Assembly: GCF_014191725.1 (NCBI RefSeq) | Contig: NZ_JACHWZ010000014.1 | Coordinates: 1-64,000, forward strand | DNA: 64,000 nucleotides | Direction of reading: 5' to 3' | Source: Microbulbifer rhizosphaerae | GTDB lineage: Bacteria > Pseudomonadota > Gammaproteobacteria > Pseudomonadales > Cellvibrionaceae | Part shown: positions 28,997 through 39,198 of the stretch, one piece after another | Position numbering within the stretch: the stretch's first letter is position 1 | How the letters are laid out: each line of letters starts with the position of its first letter | Translations under genes and position numbers: made by a program | The notes under the pieces: model-generated | Told to the model about the DNA's origin: nothing | The model's database searches: none | What the model saw: the letters and a program-made list of their open reading frames with translations, nothing else

Positions 28997-30136
28997 ATGT
29001 CGCAACTGGTTACCCGCTGCCCCCACTGCAGCACCTCTTTCCATGTCAACGAACAGCAGCTGCGCGCCGCCCGCGGCGCTGTGCGCTGTGGTTCCTGCCT
29101 GCAGGTTTTCCGCGCCGACGAGAATATCGTCTTCACCGAGAGTGACCCCGGCACGGGCCGGGACCTGGAGGCACTGCTGGAAGACGACGACTTCCTGATT
29201 CACGACGATATCGACCTGGATGACGAGGTGGAGCCGCCCACCGTACCCGCGACCGGGCCGGAGCCCGAAGCGAAACGGGAGGAAAAGCGGGACAGCCCCT
29301 TGATCGACGAGGCCTTCGGCGACAGCCAGTGGCAGGAACTGGAATCCGGCGCGGAGCCCGACGTCGATGAAGATGAAGATGAAGACGATCACAGCGACCC
29401 GACAGCTGGCCTGACCGACGATCCCTGGGCCGACGAATCTCCCGAGCGACCGCAGAGGCGCGAACCCACATTCTCCGCCCGCTGGGATGAAGACCTCCCC
29501 ACAGACGAGCCTTTCCGGCGCCCACAGCGGACCGGGCAGCACGCGAAAACCGCTCGCAGCAGCGAAATCCCGGACTTCTCCGTGACTCCCGAGCGCGAGC
29601 GGCTGATCTCCGGCATTGAACCAGCGCCCCTCGAAGTCAGTTGGAGGCCGGCTCGCGACCGCCGCCTTCCCAATTGGGTCTGGACGCTGCTGGCCCTGTT
29701 GCTGTGTGCCGCCCTCGCCGCCCAACTGGCCTATTTTCGTTTCGACAGCCTGAGCAGGCAGGAGCCCTGGCGCGGCCTCTACGCCGCAGCCTGCCCTCTC
29801 CTCGGTTGCCAGTTGCCGGCGCTGGTGGACCCGCGCGCAATCCGCACCTCCAACTTGGTGGTGCGCAGCCACTCCCAAACCCAGGGCGCACTGGTGGTGG
29901 ACGCGGTACTGCTCAACACGGCGTCCTTCGCGCAGCCCTTCCCCGGCCTGCTGCTCTCCTTCACCGACCTCAAGAACAGGCCGGTGGCCAGCCGCCGCTT
30001 CACTCCCCGGGAATACCTGCAGGGAGAACTGGCCGGGCGCAAACAGATGCCGCCGGGAAGCCCGGTACATATCGCCATCGAGATCGTCGACCCGGGCAGC
30101 GAGGCGGTGAACTACGAGTTGCACATCGCCCCCTGA
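28997..30136 (+). CDS. DUF3426 membrane protein with MJ0042-type zinc ribbon
   Basis: The 379 residues open with a zinc ribbon: CPHC (9-12) and CGSC (31-34), the zinc_ribbon_5/MJ0042 pattern. A long acidic, low-complexity stretch (about 60-200, including a DEDEDEDD run), one membrane helix (about 223-241) and a C-terminal DUF3426 domain, likely periplasmic, follow. The gene regularly stands between prmA and dusB in pseudomonads. Its function is unknown; the domain layout suggests a cytoplasmic sensing head linked to the envelope. Confidence 0.85.
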   Translation: MSQLVTRCPHCSTSFHVNEQQLRAARGAVRCGSCLQVFRADENIVFTESDPGTGRDLEALLEDDDFLIHDDIDLDDEVEPPTVPATGPEPEAKREEKRDSPLIDEAFGDSQWQELESGAEPDVDEDEDEDDHSDPTAGLTDDPWADESPERPQRREPTFSARWDEDLPTDEPFRRPQRTGQHAKTARSSEIPDFSVTPERERLISGIEPAPLEVSWRPARDRRLPNWVWTLLALLLCAALAAQLAYFRFDSLSRQEPWRGLYAAACPLLGCQLPALVDPRAIRTSNLVVRSHSQTQGALVVDAVLLNTASFAQPFPGLLLSFTDLKNRPVASRRFTPREYLQGELAGRKQMPPGSPVHIAIEIVDPGSEAVNYELHIAP

Positions 30137-30280
30137 GCTTCTTCACTGACCAAAAAACGGCGTCTAAAACAGCAAAAACTGCGCAAACCTCAAGCTAAAC
30201 GTGTAGTTTGCGACCAATTTGCGCGCTTTTTCGCTTTTCCAACACCTGGGCAGCGGCTATCATAGGCGGCTCTTTGTTCC

Positions 30281-30360
30281 GGGGCCGAAGGTCCCGTTTA
30301 TTGGAGCGGAAGGTCCGATATAGGGCTGGGGTTCCTTAATTAGGGGCTGAAGGCTCCCTT
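30281..30360 (+). repeat. Four tandem degenerate 20-22 bp units in the dusB-fis leader
   Basis: Units start near 30281, 30303, 30323 and 30343: GGGGCCGAAGGTCCC, GGAGCGGAAGGTCC, GGGCTGGGGTTCC and GGGGCTGAAGGCTCCC. Most can form a small GGN..NCC hairpin. They fill the stretch between the fis-promoter area and the dusB start. A -10-like TATCAT is at 30258-30263, without a clear -35. Confidence 0.6.
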
Positions 30361-30370
30361 TGACACCCGA

Positions 30371-31381
30371 GTGGAGCAAGGTTTGCCCAGCGATATCGCC
30401 ATAGGCCCCTACGTTATCGGCGCGCCGGTAATCCTGGCACCCATGGCCGGGGTGACCGACCGCCCCTTCCGGCAGCTGTGCCGGCGCCTGGGGGCCGGGC
30501 TGGTGGTGTCGGAGATGGTCACGGCGGATACGCGCCTGTGGAACAGCCGCAAATCCCGCTTGCGCCTGGACCATCGCGGCGAAGCGGCACAAGTGTCGGT
30601 GCAGATCGCCGGCGGCGACCCGCAGATGATGGCTGAGGCAGCGCGGCAGAACGTGCGGCGCGGCGCCCAGATCATCGACATCAATATGGGCTGCCCGGCC
30701 AAGAAGGTGTGCAAAAAAGCGGCGGGATCGGCCCTGCTGCGGGATGAAAAACTGGTGGCGGACATTCTGGAAGCCGTGGTCCGGTCCGTCTCAGTACCAG
30801 TGACCCTGAAGATCCGCACCGGCTGGTGCACCGATTCGCGCAACGGCGTCACCGTGGCCAGAATGGCCGAGGATATCGGCATCTCGGCCCTGGCGGTACA
30901 CGGGCGCACCCGCGCCTGCGGCTACCACGGTCAGGCCGAATTCGATACCATTGCCGAGATTGTATCCAAGGTTGGAATTCCGGTTTTCGCCAATGGCGAC
31001 ATCACCGGTGCGGAGCGGGCCCGCGAGGTGCTCGACTACACCGGTGCCGCTGCAGTCATGATTGGCCGTGCAGCACAGGGACGGCCATGGATATTTCGGG
31101 AGATAGCCCACTACCTCGCCACCGGCGAGCGGCTGCCCGAGCCCTCACTGGAAGAAGTCAGGGATATTTTGCTCGCCCACCTGGGCGAATTGCACCGTTT
31201 CTACGGTGAAGTGATGGGGGTCCGTATCGCTCGCAAGCATGTGGGCTGGTACCTGAAGACACTCGCGGGGAGCGAGTCCTTCCGCAAGACCTTTTTCCAA
31301 CTGGAAAGCGCAGAAGCACAACATGCCAGCGTTCAAACCTGGTTTGAACGCCGAATAACGAGAGGGGCACAAGCGGCATGA
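30371..31381 (+). CDS. dusB: tRNA-dihydrouridine synthase B
   Basis: FMN enzyme that reduces uridines in the tRNA D-loop. The 336 residues form a TIM barrel with [12 protein letters not shown] (about 23-34), the catalytic-cysteine region [20 protein letters not shown] and [17 protein letters not shown] use GTG 30371; a TTG at 30383 is an alternative. The stop overlaps the fis start (ATGA), the classical dusB-fis operon, in which fis is transcribed from the dusB promoter. Confidence 0.95.
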   Translation: MEQGLPSDIAIGPYVIGAPVILAPMAGVTDRPFRQLCRRLGAGLVVSEMVTADTRLWNSRKSRLRLDHRGEAAQVSVQIAGGDPQMMAEAARQNVRRGAQIIDINMGCPAKKVCKKAAGSALLRDEKLVADILEAVVRSVSVPVTLKIRTGWCTDSRNGVTVARMAEDIGISALAVHGRTRACGYHGQAEFDTIAEIVSKVGIPVFANGDITGAERAREVLDYTGAAAVMIGRAAQGRPWIFREIAHYLATGERLPEPSLEEVRDILLAHLGELHRFYGEVMGVRIARKHVGWYLKTLAGSESFRKTFFQLESAEAQHASVQTWFERRITRGAQAA

Positions 31382-31686
31382 ATAACGAAGCACTTATTCC
31401 GGATACCGGCAGCGATGAGGTATCCAGCGGGGGGCAGACACAGCTGGCGGAGCCGCAGCAACAGTCTCTGCGCGACGCTGTGGAGCAGGCGATGGAGAAC
31501 TATTTTCGCCACCTGGACGGGCAGATGGTCACCGACGTCTACGACATGGTGCTGTCCGAGATAGAGGCGCCGATGCTGGAAGTGGTGATGAAGTACACCC
31601 GCCACAACCAGACCCGCGCCGCCCAACTGCTGGGCCTGAACCGCGGCACCCTGCGCAAGAAACTGAAGCGCTACGGGTTGCTCTAG
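31378..31686 (+). CDS. fis: DNA-binding protein Fis
   Basis: Nucleoid-associated protein that bends DNA and activates rRNA and tRNA promoters in fast growth. The 102 residues end in the Fis helix-turn-helix ([20 protein letters not shown], then KKLKRYGLL), nearly identical to the family consensus. Length is typical. It overlaps dusB by 4 bp and is followed by a strong terminator. The window also holds an rrn-type promoter at 82-150, the sort of target Fis controls. Confidence 0.97.
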   Translation: MNNEALIPDTGSDEVSSGGQTQLAEPQQQSLRDAVEQAMENYFRHLDGQMVTDVYDMVLSEIEAPMLEVVMKYTRHNQTRAAQLLGLNRGTLRKKLKRYGLL

Positions 31687-31719
31687 TTCGGGAAACAAAA
31701 AACAGAGAACAGACGACAG

Positions 31720-31748
31720 AGGCCGCGCGGAGCGCGGCCTTTCATTTT
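31720..31748 (+). terminator. Rho-independent terminator after fis
   Basis: AGGCCGCGC (31720-31728) pairs with GCGCGGCCT (31732-31740) around GGA, followed by TTCATTTT. The 9-bp GC-rich stem and T-rich tail make a convincing end of the dusB-fis operon. Confidence 0.85.
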
Positions 31749-31818
31749 AGGGGCGCATCCGCCGCGGGCCCCGAACCTAGCCAAATACCACCCAACTCCA
31801 AATCCGAACGGAACTCCA

Positions 31819-33423
31819 ATGAGCGATCAAAAATCCATTCGCCGCGCGCTGGTCAGCGTGTCGGACAAGACCGGAATCGTCGACTTTGCCCGCCAACTGG
31901 CCGATATGGGCGTGGAAATCCTCTCCACCGGCGGCACCTTCCGCCAACTGCAGGAAGCCGGTATCCCGGTCACCGAGGTCTCCGATTACACCGGTTTTCC
32001 CGAGATGATGGACGGCCGGGTCAAAACCCTGCACCCCAAAGTCCACGGCGGCATCCTCGGCCGTCGCGGCACCGACGATGCGGTCATGGACGAGCACGAC
32101 ATCCGGCCTATCGATATGGTGGTGGTCAACCTCTATCCCTTCGCACAGACGGTCGCGAAACCCGACTGCACCCTCGCGGATGCCATCGAGAATATCGATA
32201 TCGGCGGCCCCACCATGGTGCGCGCGGCGGCCAAGAACCACAAAGACGTGGCGATCGTGGTCAATGCCGGCGACTACGACAGCATCATCTCCGAGATGCG
32301 CTCCAACAACGGCGCCCTGAGCCAGGCCAGCCGCTTCGACCTGGCGGTGAAAGCCTTCGAACATACCGCCGGTTACGACGGCGCTATCGCCAATTACCTG
32401 GGTACCGTCACGGGAGCGACCGAAGACAGCGGCAGGCAGACCTTCCCCCGCACCTTCAACAGCCAGTTCATCAAAAAACTGGACCTGCGCTACGGCGAAA
32501 ACCCGCACCAGCGCTCCGCCTTCTATGCGGAGACCGACCCGGTCGAGGCCTGCATCGCCACCGCCGAACAGCTGCAGGGCAAGGAGCTCTCCTACAACAA
32601 TATCGCCGACACCGACGCCGCGCTGGAGTGCGTGAAATCGTTCAACGAGCCGGCCTGCGTGATCGTCAAGCACGCCAACCCCTGCGGCGTGTCCATCGCT
32701 GCCAATATCGGCGAAGCCTACGAACTGGCCTACGCCACCGACAGTGAATCGGCATTTGGCGGCATTATCGCCTTCAACCGCGAGTTGGACGGTGCCACCG
32801 CGAAAGCCATCGTCGAACGTCAGTTCGTCGAAGTGATCATCGCACCTTCAGTCAGCAAAGAGGCCAGGGCCGCGGTGGCGGAGAAGAAGAATGTGCGTCT
32901 GCTGGCGTGCGGCCAGTGGGGGAGCGCCTGCGGCCAACTTGGAGAGCAGCGGGTACCCGCGCTGGACTACAAGCGGGTCAACGGCGGCCTGCTGGTGCAG
33001 GACCGCGACGATGGTTTCGTCGCCGAGTCCGACCTCAGGATAGTCAGCAAACGCCGGCCCAGCGAAGAGGAGATCCGCGACCTGCTGTTCACCTGGAAGG
33101 TCGCCAAGTGCGTCAAGTCCAACGCCATCGTCTACGGTAAGGACGGCCGCACCATCGGCGTAGGCGCCGGCCAGATGAGCCGGGTCAACTCCGCGCGCAT
33201 CGCCGCAATTAAAGCGGAGCATGCGGGACTGGAGGTGAAGGGCTCAGTGATGGCTTCCGACGCCTTCTTCCCCTTCCGCGACGGTATCGACAACGCCGCC
33301 GCCGCGGGCATCCGCGCGGTGATCCAGCCCGGTGGCTCCATGCGCGACGAGGAGGTGATCGCCGCCGCGGACGAGCACGATATGGCGATGGTGTTTACCG
33401 GGATGCGGCACTTCCGCCACTAG
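31819..33423 (+). CDS. purH: Bifunctional AICAR transformylase/IMP cyclohydrolase
   Basis: Last two steps of IMP synthesis. The 534 residues contain the N-terminal MGS-like cyclohydrolase domain ([36 protein letters not shown]) and the C-terminal transformylase with [14 protein letters not shown] and the catalytic KHANPCG. ATGAGCG follows GAACGGAAC. It lies after fis and before purD, the usual order. The 197-bp gap to purD includes repeats and a GCGCCA/TGGCGC hairpin. Confidence 0.97.
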   Translation: MSDQKSIRRALVSVSDKTGIVDFARQLADMGVEILSTGGTFRQLQEAGIPVTEVSDYTGFPEMMDGRVKTLHPKVHGGILGRRGTDDAVMDEHDIRPIDMVVVNLYPFAQTVAKPDCTLADAIENIDIGGPTMVRAAAKNHKDVAIVVNAGDYDSIISEMRSNNGALSQASRFDLAVKAFEHTAGYDGAIANYLGTVTGATEDSGRQTFPRTFNSQFIKKLDLRYGENPHQRSAFYAETDPVEACIATAEQLQGKELSYNNIADTDAALECVKSFNEPACVIVKHANPCGVSIAANIGEAYELAYATDSESAFGGIIAFNRELDGATAKAIVERQFVEVIIAPSVSKEARAAVAEKKNVRLLACGQWGSACGQLGEQRVPALDYKRVNGGLLVQDRDDGFVAESDLRIVSKRRPSEEEIRDLLFTWKVAKCVKSNAIVYGKDGRTIGVGAGQMSRVNSARIAAIKAEHAGLEVKGSVMASDAFFPFRDGIDNAAAAGIRAVIQPGGSMRDEEVIAAADEHDMAMVFTGMRHFRH

Positions 33424-33484
33424 ACACCCGGGACAAATCGGCAGGATTGCCGGTTTGGACAGCTTTTAGCTGGCTGCAGGCCGA

Positions 33485-33545
33485 GCGCCAGGGATGGCGC
33501 GAGTCACCGCGGAGCTCCAGCTCCGCTTGCGGGCCACAGGCTCGC
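33485..33545. repeat. GCGGAGCT double-hairpin repeat, copy 2, with adjoining hairpin
   Basis: GCGCCA-GGGA-TGGCGC (33487-33502 approximately) is followed by GCGGAGCT-CC-AGCTCCGC (33509-33526) and GCGGGCC-ACA-GGCTCGC. The second part repeats copy 1 at 27736. It lies between purH and purD. Confidence 0.7.
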
Positions 33546-33620
33546 CCTTCGGGGCCCGACTACCGGTAACACCTCTCTGCTAAACTAGCCCACCAATCGA
33601 AAGGCACGGGGAACAAAAGG

Positions 33621-34922
33621 ATGAATATACTGATAATCGGCGCCGGCGGCCGCGAGCACGCCCTGGCCTGGAAAGCGGCGCAAAACCCCGCCGTCGACAC
33701 CGTCTTCGTAGCGCCCGGCAACGCCGGCACTGCGCGCGAGCCCAAGCTGCAGAACGTCGCCATCGGCGTGGACAACTTTTCCGCGCTGGCCGAATTCGCC
33801 GAGGACAAGGGCGTGGAGCTGACCATCGTCGGCCCCGAGGCACCTTTGGTGGACGGTATCGTCGACTTCTTCAACGGCCGCGGCCTGGCCATCTTCGGCC
33901 CGGGCAAAGACGCCGCGCAGCTGGAGGGCTCCAAGGCCTTCACCAAGGACTTCCTGGAACGCCACCAGATCCCAACCGCCGCCTATCGCAACTTTACCGA
34001 GATAGAGCCGGCCATCGAGTACATCCGCGAGCAGGGCGCCCCCATCGTGGTCAAGGCGGACGGCCTGGCCGCGGGCAAGGGGGTGATCGTTGCCGAAACC
34101 GAGAAGCAGGCGGAACTGGCAGTGCGCGAGATGCTCTCCGGCAACGCCTTCGGCGAGGCTGGCTGCCGGGTGGTGATCGAGGAGTTCCTCACCGGTGAGG
34201 AAGCCAGTTTTATCGTGATGGTGGACGGCGAGCACATACTGCCCATGGCCACCAGCCAGGACCACAAGCGGGTGGGCGACCGCGACACCGGCCCCAACAC
34301 CGGCGGCATGGGCGCCTACTCCCCCGCGCCGGTGGTGACCGACACCGTGCACCAGCGCATCATGAAAGAGGTTATCGAACCCACGGTCCGGGGCCTCGCC
34401 GAGGAGGACATGCCCTACACCGGTTTCCTCTACGCCGGGCTGATGATCGACGCGGACGACACCCCCAAGGTGATCGAGTACAACTGCCGCTTCGGCGACC
34501 CTGAGACGCAGCCCATCATGATGCGCCTCAAATCCGACCTGGTGGAGCTCTGCCAGGCGGCACTGGACAAACGCCTGGATCAAGTTACCGCCGAGTGGGA
34601 CCCGCGCCCGGCCCTGGGCGTGGTGCTGGCGGCCGGCGGTTATCCCGGCAGCTACCGCAGGGGCGATGCCATCAGCGGCCTGGAACGGGCCGACGGCGAG
34701 AACGCCAAGGTCTTCCACGCCGGCACCGCCCTGGACGGCGAGCGGGTGGTCACCAGCGGTGGCCGTGTGCTCTGCGCCACCGCCCTAGGGGATACCGTGG
34801 CCGAGGCTCAGGCCAACGCCTACGCCGCTGCCCGCGCCATCTACTGGGACGGGGTCTTCTACCGCAAGGATATCGGCTATCGTGCAATAGCGCGGGAAGA
34901 GGCCGTGGCCAGCGAGCAGTAA
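33621..34922 (+). CDS. purD: Phosphoribosylamine-glycine ligase (GAR synthetase)
   Basis: ATP-grasp ligase for the second step of purine synthesis. The 433 residues begin with NILIIGAGGREHALAW and carry GPEAPLVDGIVD, the ATP-grasp segment VVKADGLAAGKGV and the NTGGMGAYSPAP motif. Length matches the family. ATG 33621 follows AAAAGG. It pairs with purH, but repeat DNA lies between, so separate transcription is possible. Confidence 0.97.
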   Translation: MNILIIGAGGREHALAWKAAQNPAVDTVFVAPGNAGTAREPKLQNVAIGVDNFSALAEFAEDKGVELTIVGPEAPLVDGIVDFFNGRGLAIFGPGKDAAQLEGSKAFTKDFLERHQIPTAAYRNFTEIEPAIEYIREQGAPIVVKADGLAAGKGVIVAETEKQAELAVREMLSGNAFGEAGCRVVIEEFLTGEEASFIVMVDGEHILPMATSQDHKRVGDRDTGPNTGGMGAYSPAPVVTDTVHQRIMKEVIEPTVRGLAEEDMPYTGFLYAGLMIDADDTPKVIEYNCRFGDPETQPIMMRLKSDLVELCQAALDKRLDQVTAEWDPRPALGVVLAAGGYPGSYRRGDAISGLERADGENAKVFHAGTALDGERVVTSGGRVLCATALGDTVAEAQANAYAAARAIYWDGVFYRKDIGYRAIAREEAVASEQ

Positions 34923-34938
34923 ATCTCCCTTCTCCCTG

Positions 34939-35026
34939 TAGGAGCGGCCGCTGGCCGCGATCAGTTTTAACTACGAAGCCAGATCGATCGCGGCCAGGGA
35001 CCGCTCCCGGCCGGACCGCTCCTACG
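34939..35026. repeat. Pair of REP-like GTAGGAGCGGC units
   Basis: GTAGGAGCGGCCGCTGGCCG continuing CGATC (34939-34963) and the inverse GATCGCGGCCA...CCGCTCC (34987-35008), then a second ACCGCTCCTAC (35016-35026). The pair forms a long stem between purD and coq7, a typical BIME arrangement. Confidence 0.75.
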
Positions 35027-35051
35027 AAGTACGACACTGGAATGGCAAAAA

Positions 35052-35696
35052 ATGAGTGAACGCAAACTGACCGGCCTCGATCGCCTGCTGCTACAGGCGG
35101 ACCGCGCCCTGCGCACCCTGAGCCCCGGTGCCCCGGCCCACGGGCGCACGTCGCCGGCCAGAACCGAGGAGGAGGCAGAACTGACGGAGGCGGAGCGCAA
35201 GCATGCCGCCGGGCTGATGCGGGTGAACCACAGCGGCGAAGTCTGCGCCCAGGCGCTGTATCAGGGCCAAGCGCTGACTGCCAGACTGCCGGAAGTGCGC
35301 GGCGAGATGGAGCGGGCCGCAGACGAGGAGATTGACCACTTGGCCTGGTGCGAACTGCGGCTCCGCGAGCTGGACAGCCGGCCCAGCCTGCTGAATCCCC
35401 TCTGGTACGGCCTGTCCTTCGGGCTCGGCGCCGCCGCCGGCAAGGTGAGCGACCGGGTCAGCCTGGGCTTTGTCGCCGCCACCGAGGAACGGGTGTGCGA
35501 CCACCTGCAGAGTCACCTGAGCCGCCTGCCGGAGGGGGACCGAAAGAGCCGCGCGGTGGTGGAACAGATGCTAGTCGATGAGGAAAAACACGGGCACACG
35601 GCCCTGGCCGCCGGCGGTGCCCGCTTCCCGGCACCGGTCAAAGGGCTGATGTCGCTGGTGTCGAAGGTGATGACTTCGGCCAGCTACAGGGTTTAA
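35052..35696 (+). CDS. coq7: Ubiquinone biosynthesis demethoxyubiquinone hydroxylase
   Basis: Di-iron monooxygenase for the C6 hydroxylation in ubiquinone synthesis, alternative to UbiF. The 214 residues contain the paired carboxylate/His motifs [34 protein letters not shown] and VDEEKHG expected for the di-iron helices. Length fits proteobacterial Coq7. It ends with a repeat-derived hairpin and converges on the OsmC-like gene. Confidence 0.94.
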   Translation: MSERKLTGLDRLLLQADRALRTLSPGAPAHGRTSPARTEEEAELTEAERKHAAGLMRVNHSGEVCAQALYQGQALTARLPEVRGEMERAADEEIDHLAWCELRLRELDSRPSLLNPLWYGLSFGLGAAAGKVSDRVSLGFVAATEERVCDHLQSHLSRLPEGDRKSRAVVEQMLVDEEKHGHTALAAGGARFPAPVKGLMSLVSKVMTSASYRV

Positions 35697-35747
35697 AATG
35701 CGGAATGATGGATGCGGAATAAAGCCGCCCATTCATCATTCCGCATT
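35697..35747. repeat. AATGCGGAATGATG hairpin repeat between coq7 and the OsmC-like gene
   Basis: AATGCGGAATGATGGATG (35697-35714) pairs with CATTCATCATTCCGCATT (35730-35747), 17 of 18. The right arm encodes the last codons and stop of the OsmC-like gene. It probably ends transcription from both sides. Confidence 0.8.
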
Positions 35748-36146
35748 CTCGACCCGGTAGCTGTGCACTATCTCCACGCCAGCGTTCCTGAGCATAATCG
35801 ACGCCGAGCAGTATTTGTCCGCCGACAACTCCACCGCCCGCGCCACCTGGGTTTCCTTCAGGTTCCTGCCGCGCACCACGAACTCCATTTCGATACGGGT
35901 AAAGGGCGACGGGGTCGCATCGGGGCGCTCGCCCACCAGTTCGCAATGACAGGACTGAATATCCTGGCGGGCTTTCTGCAGTATGGAGACCACGTCGTAG
36001 GAGGCGCAACCGCCTACCCCCAGCAGTATCATCTCCATGGGACGTATGCCGTTGTTCTTGCGCCCGCCCTCCATCACCACCGAATTGCCGCTGCCGGCCT
36101 CGCCGACAAAAGTCACGTCATCCACCCAGGTCACTCTGGCCTGCAT
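35736..36146 (-). CDS. OsmC/YhfA family protein
   Basis: A 136-residue OsmC-fold protein with the two redox cysteines of the family: C47 (LLGVGGCASYD) and C113 (SADKYCSAS). Relatives are thiol peroxidases or the less characterised YhfA group; the GGCASYDVV segment fits the latter. In Pseudomonas and E. coli a YhfA-like gene neighbours crp, as here. The final residues ENAE come from the hairpin repeat. It diverges from crp across 292 bp. Confidence 0.88.
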   Translation of the reverse strand: MQARVTWVDDVTFVGEAGSGNSVVMEGGRKNNGIRPMEMILLGVGGCASYDVVSILQKARQDIQSCHCELVGERPDATPSPFTRIEMEFVVRGRNLKETQVARAVELSADKYCSASIMLRNAGVEIVHSYRVENAE

Positions 36147-36183
36147 CGCTGTACTCCTTCAAATTTCCGCGGCCGCAGAGCTT

Positions 36184-36241
36184 AGGGCCTGTCAACACCA
36201 GTTTCAATGGCCAGCCAATGAATATAGCGTTGACAGGCCCT
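36184..36241. repeat. Inverted repeat AGGGCCTGTCAAC upstream of crp
   Basis: AGGGCCTGTCAAC (36184-36196) and GTTGACAGGCCCT (36229-36241) are perfect 13-bp inverted repeats around 32 bp. A near-identical half, AGGGCCTGTTAAC, occurs at 3235-3247. The rest of the 292-bp crp upstream region holds a -10-like TATAGT (36276-36281) but no clear -35 or CRP site. Confidence 0.65.
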
Positions 36242-36438
36242 TGCACGTCACACTCCCGGTGTCGATGATTTCCGGTATAGTGGGAGAGGTGCCGGTTGCC
36301 AGCATCCGGCACAGCCGCTATAAGGGCAGTTGGCAAAGGGAAGGTGCCGCAGATCACACTGCGGGAGTTTCCCGGCCGGGCCCCCTGTCAGGAGCAGGTT
36401 TTTAGCGCCATAATCCGAAAAAAATAAGGAGTAGATCC

Positions 36439-37074
36439 GTGACGGTTGCTACCGAAGAGAACATCGCTATCGGCAATATCGAAGACTTCCTTGCCCACTG
36501 CCACCGGCGACGCTACCCCGCCAAGAGCACAATCATCTACGCGGGCGACCGCTGCGAATCACTTTACTTTATTATGCGCGGCTCGGTGACCGTGCTAATC
36601 GAGGACGACGAGGGCCGCGAGATGATCGTGGCCTACCTGAACGACGGCGACTTCTTTGGCGAGATGGGTCTGTTCGATCAGGACACCCGCAGCGCCTGGG
36701 TACGCACCAAGACCGAGTGCGAGGTGGCGGAAATCTCCTACAGCAAGTTCCAGGAGCTCAGCCGCCAGCATCCGGAATTCCTTTTCGCACTGGCCACCCA
36801 GATGGCCGTGCGCCTGCGCAACACCACCCGCAAGGTGGGCGATCTGGCCTTCCTGGACGTGACCGGACGCGTGGCGCGCACCCTGCTCGACCTGTGCAAC
36901 GAGCCGGATGCCATGACCCATCCGGAGGGCATGCAGATCAAGATCACCCGCCAGGAGATCGGCCGTATCGTGGGCTGCTCGCGGGAGATGGTCGGGCGGG
37001 TACTGAAAACCCTGGAGGAGCAGGGGCTGGTGTCGGTGAAGGGCAAGACGATGGTGGTCTACGGTACCAGATGA
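36439..37074 (+). CDS. crp: cAMP receptor protein, Vfr-like
   Basis: Global cAMP-responsive regulator. The 211 residues hold the cyclic-nucleotide barrel, with the phosphate-binding segment [10 protein letters not shown], and a C-terminal helix-turn-helix (about 168-190, [20 protein letters not shown]) nearly identical to Pseudomonas Vfr and E. coli CRP. GTG start behind AAGGAG. It converges on trpC, separated by a strong bidirectional hairpin; trpC next to crp/vfr is also the order in Pseudomonas. Confidence 0.95.
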   Translation: MTVATEENIAIGNIEDFLAHCHRRRYPAKSTIIYAGDRCESLYFIMRGSVTVLIEDDEGREMIVAYLNDGDFFGEMGLFDQDTRSAWVRTKTECEVAEISYSKFQELSRQHPEFLFALATQMAVRLRNTTRKVGDLAFLDVTGRVARTLLDLCNEPDAMTHPEGMQIKITRQEIGRIVGCSREMVGRVLKTLEEQGLVSVKGKTMVVYGTR

Positions 37075-37129
37075 CAGAAAACAGAGGTCAGAATTTGGCG
37101 ATTCTGACCTCTGATCTCTGGCTTCTGTC
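37073..37129. terminator. Bidirectional hairpin between crp and trpC
   Basis: CAGAGGTCAGAAT (37082-37094) pairs perfectly with ATTCTGACCTCTG (37101-37113) around TTGGCG. An outer GACAGAA/TTCTGTC pair (37073-37079, 37123-37129) extends it. It stands between convergent stops and should work in both directions. Confidence 0.75.
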
Positions 37130-37131
37130 CA

Positions 37132-37926
37132 CTAGTTAAACATCTCCATCAACTTACGCCCCGGCTCCGCCTCGCGCATAAACGCCTCCCCCACCAGAAA
37201 CACATTCACATCGTGCCCGCGCATGGCCGCCACGTCGTCGGTGGTGTGGATGCCGCTCTCGGTCACCACGATACGGTCGTCCGGAATCAGGTCCAGCAGT
37301 TTGAAGGTAGTTTCCAACTGCACGTCGAAGGTGTGCAGGTTGCGGTTGTTGATGCCGATCAGACGATTGGGCAGCGCCAGAGCGCGCTCCAGCTCCGCGC
37401 GGTTGTGTACCTCCACCAGCACGTCCAGCCCCAGTTCCCGGGCCAGTTCGTTGAGATCTCGCATCTGCCCGTCTTCCAGGCAAGCGGCGATCAGCAGTAT
37501 GCAGTCGGCGCCGATGGCCCGGGCCTCATATACCTGATAGGGGTCCACGGTAAAGTCCTTGCGCAGCACCGGCAGACGTACCGCCCCCCTCGCCTGCTGC
37601 AGGTAGGCGTCCGAGCCCTGGAAGAAATCCACATCGGTGAGCACCGACAGGCAGGCGGCTCCACCCTTCTCGTAGCTGGTGGCGATCTCCGCGGGAATAA
37701 AATCCGCGCGGATCACCCCCTTACTGGGAGAGGCCTTTTTTATCTCCGCGATCACCGCCGCCTCGCCCGCCTTCAGTTTGTTCTCGATCGCGGTGACAAA
37801 ACCCCGGGCCGGGGGCTGATCAAGCGCCCGAACCTGTATCTCCTCCAGCGGGCACTGCTGTTTGCGTTGCGCCACCTCCGCCCATTTGCGCTCGACAATG
37901 GTCTTTAAAATCGTGGGCGTACTCAA
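37132..37926 (-). CDS. trpC: Indole-3-glycerol phosphate synthase
   Basis: Fourth step of tryptophan synthesis from anthranilate. The 264-residue TIM barrel includes [24 protein letters not shown] and [14 protein letters not shown] start at TTG 37926 behind AAAGGAG; the longer frame upstream reads through trpD in another frame. It is a monofunctional TrpC without fused TrpF. Its start overlaps the stop of a 14-codon minicistron linking it to trpD. Confidence 0.94.
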   Translation of the reverse strand: MSTPTILKTIVERKWAEVAQRKQQCPLEEIQVRALDQPPARGFVTAIENKLKAGEAAVIAEIKKASPSKGVIRADFIPAEIATSYEKGGAACLSVLTDVDFFQGSDAYLQQARGAVRLPVLRKDFTVDPYQVYEARAIGADCILLIAACLEDGQMRDLNELARELGLDVLVEVHNRAELERALALPNRLIGINNRNLHTFDVQLETTFKLLDLIPDDRIVVTESGIHTTDDVAAMRGHDVNVFLVGEAFMREAEPGRKLMEMFN

Positions 37927-37963
37927 GGCTGTATCTCCTTTGCGCTCATGGCTGTATATGCGT

Positions 37964-37967
<4 letters not shown>
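37923..37967 (-). CDS. Possible 14-codon translational-coupling minicistron between trpD and trpC
   Basis: ATG (37965-37967) overlaps the trpD stop as ATGA. The frame reads [14 protein letters not shown] and stops at TGA 37923-37925, which overlaps the TTG start of trpC. The DNA comprises repeated ATACAGCCATGANCGCA units, and the ending KEIQP copies the TrpD end EEIQP. It may be a by-product of tandem duplication or a ribosome relay to trpC. No protein function is implied. Confidence 0.4.
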
Positions 37968-39013
<1,046 letters not shown>

Positions 39014-39059
39014 TATCTTTCTCCCCAAGACTCGAATAAGACTGGAAGCGGGACGCGAA

Positions 39060-39172
39060 GGCCCTCATGCTGGGGGCTGTTTGCGGGACCTTCTGCGGCC
39101 ATGGATGGCCGCGGAGAGCGTACAGGGACGTATTCACAGCGTGTCCCGCAAACAGCCCCCGGCATCAGGGCC
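39060..39172. repeat. Long intergenic inverted repeat, copy C, inside the trp cluster
   Basis: Arms 39060-39088 and 39144-39172 pair at 27 of 29 positions. The interior reads CCATGGATGGCCGC, then GAGCGTACAGGGACGTATTC and ACAGCGTG, as in copy A. It separates trpG from trpD, both minus strand, so it may weaken or process the transcript rather than simply end it. Confidence 0.85.
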
Positions 39173-39198
39173 GCCACGATGTATCCCACGGTCACCCG

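Noticed and set aside
28037..30124. 695-codon frame antisense to prmA and the DUF3426 gene
   Set aside because: It runs across two well-supported genes and their spacer without any protein family signal.
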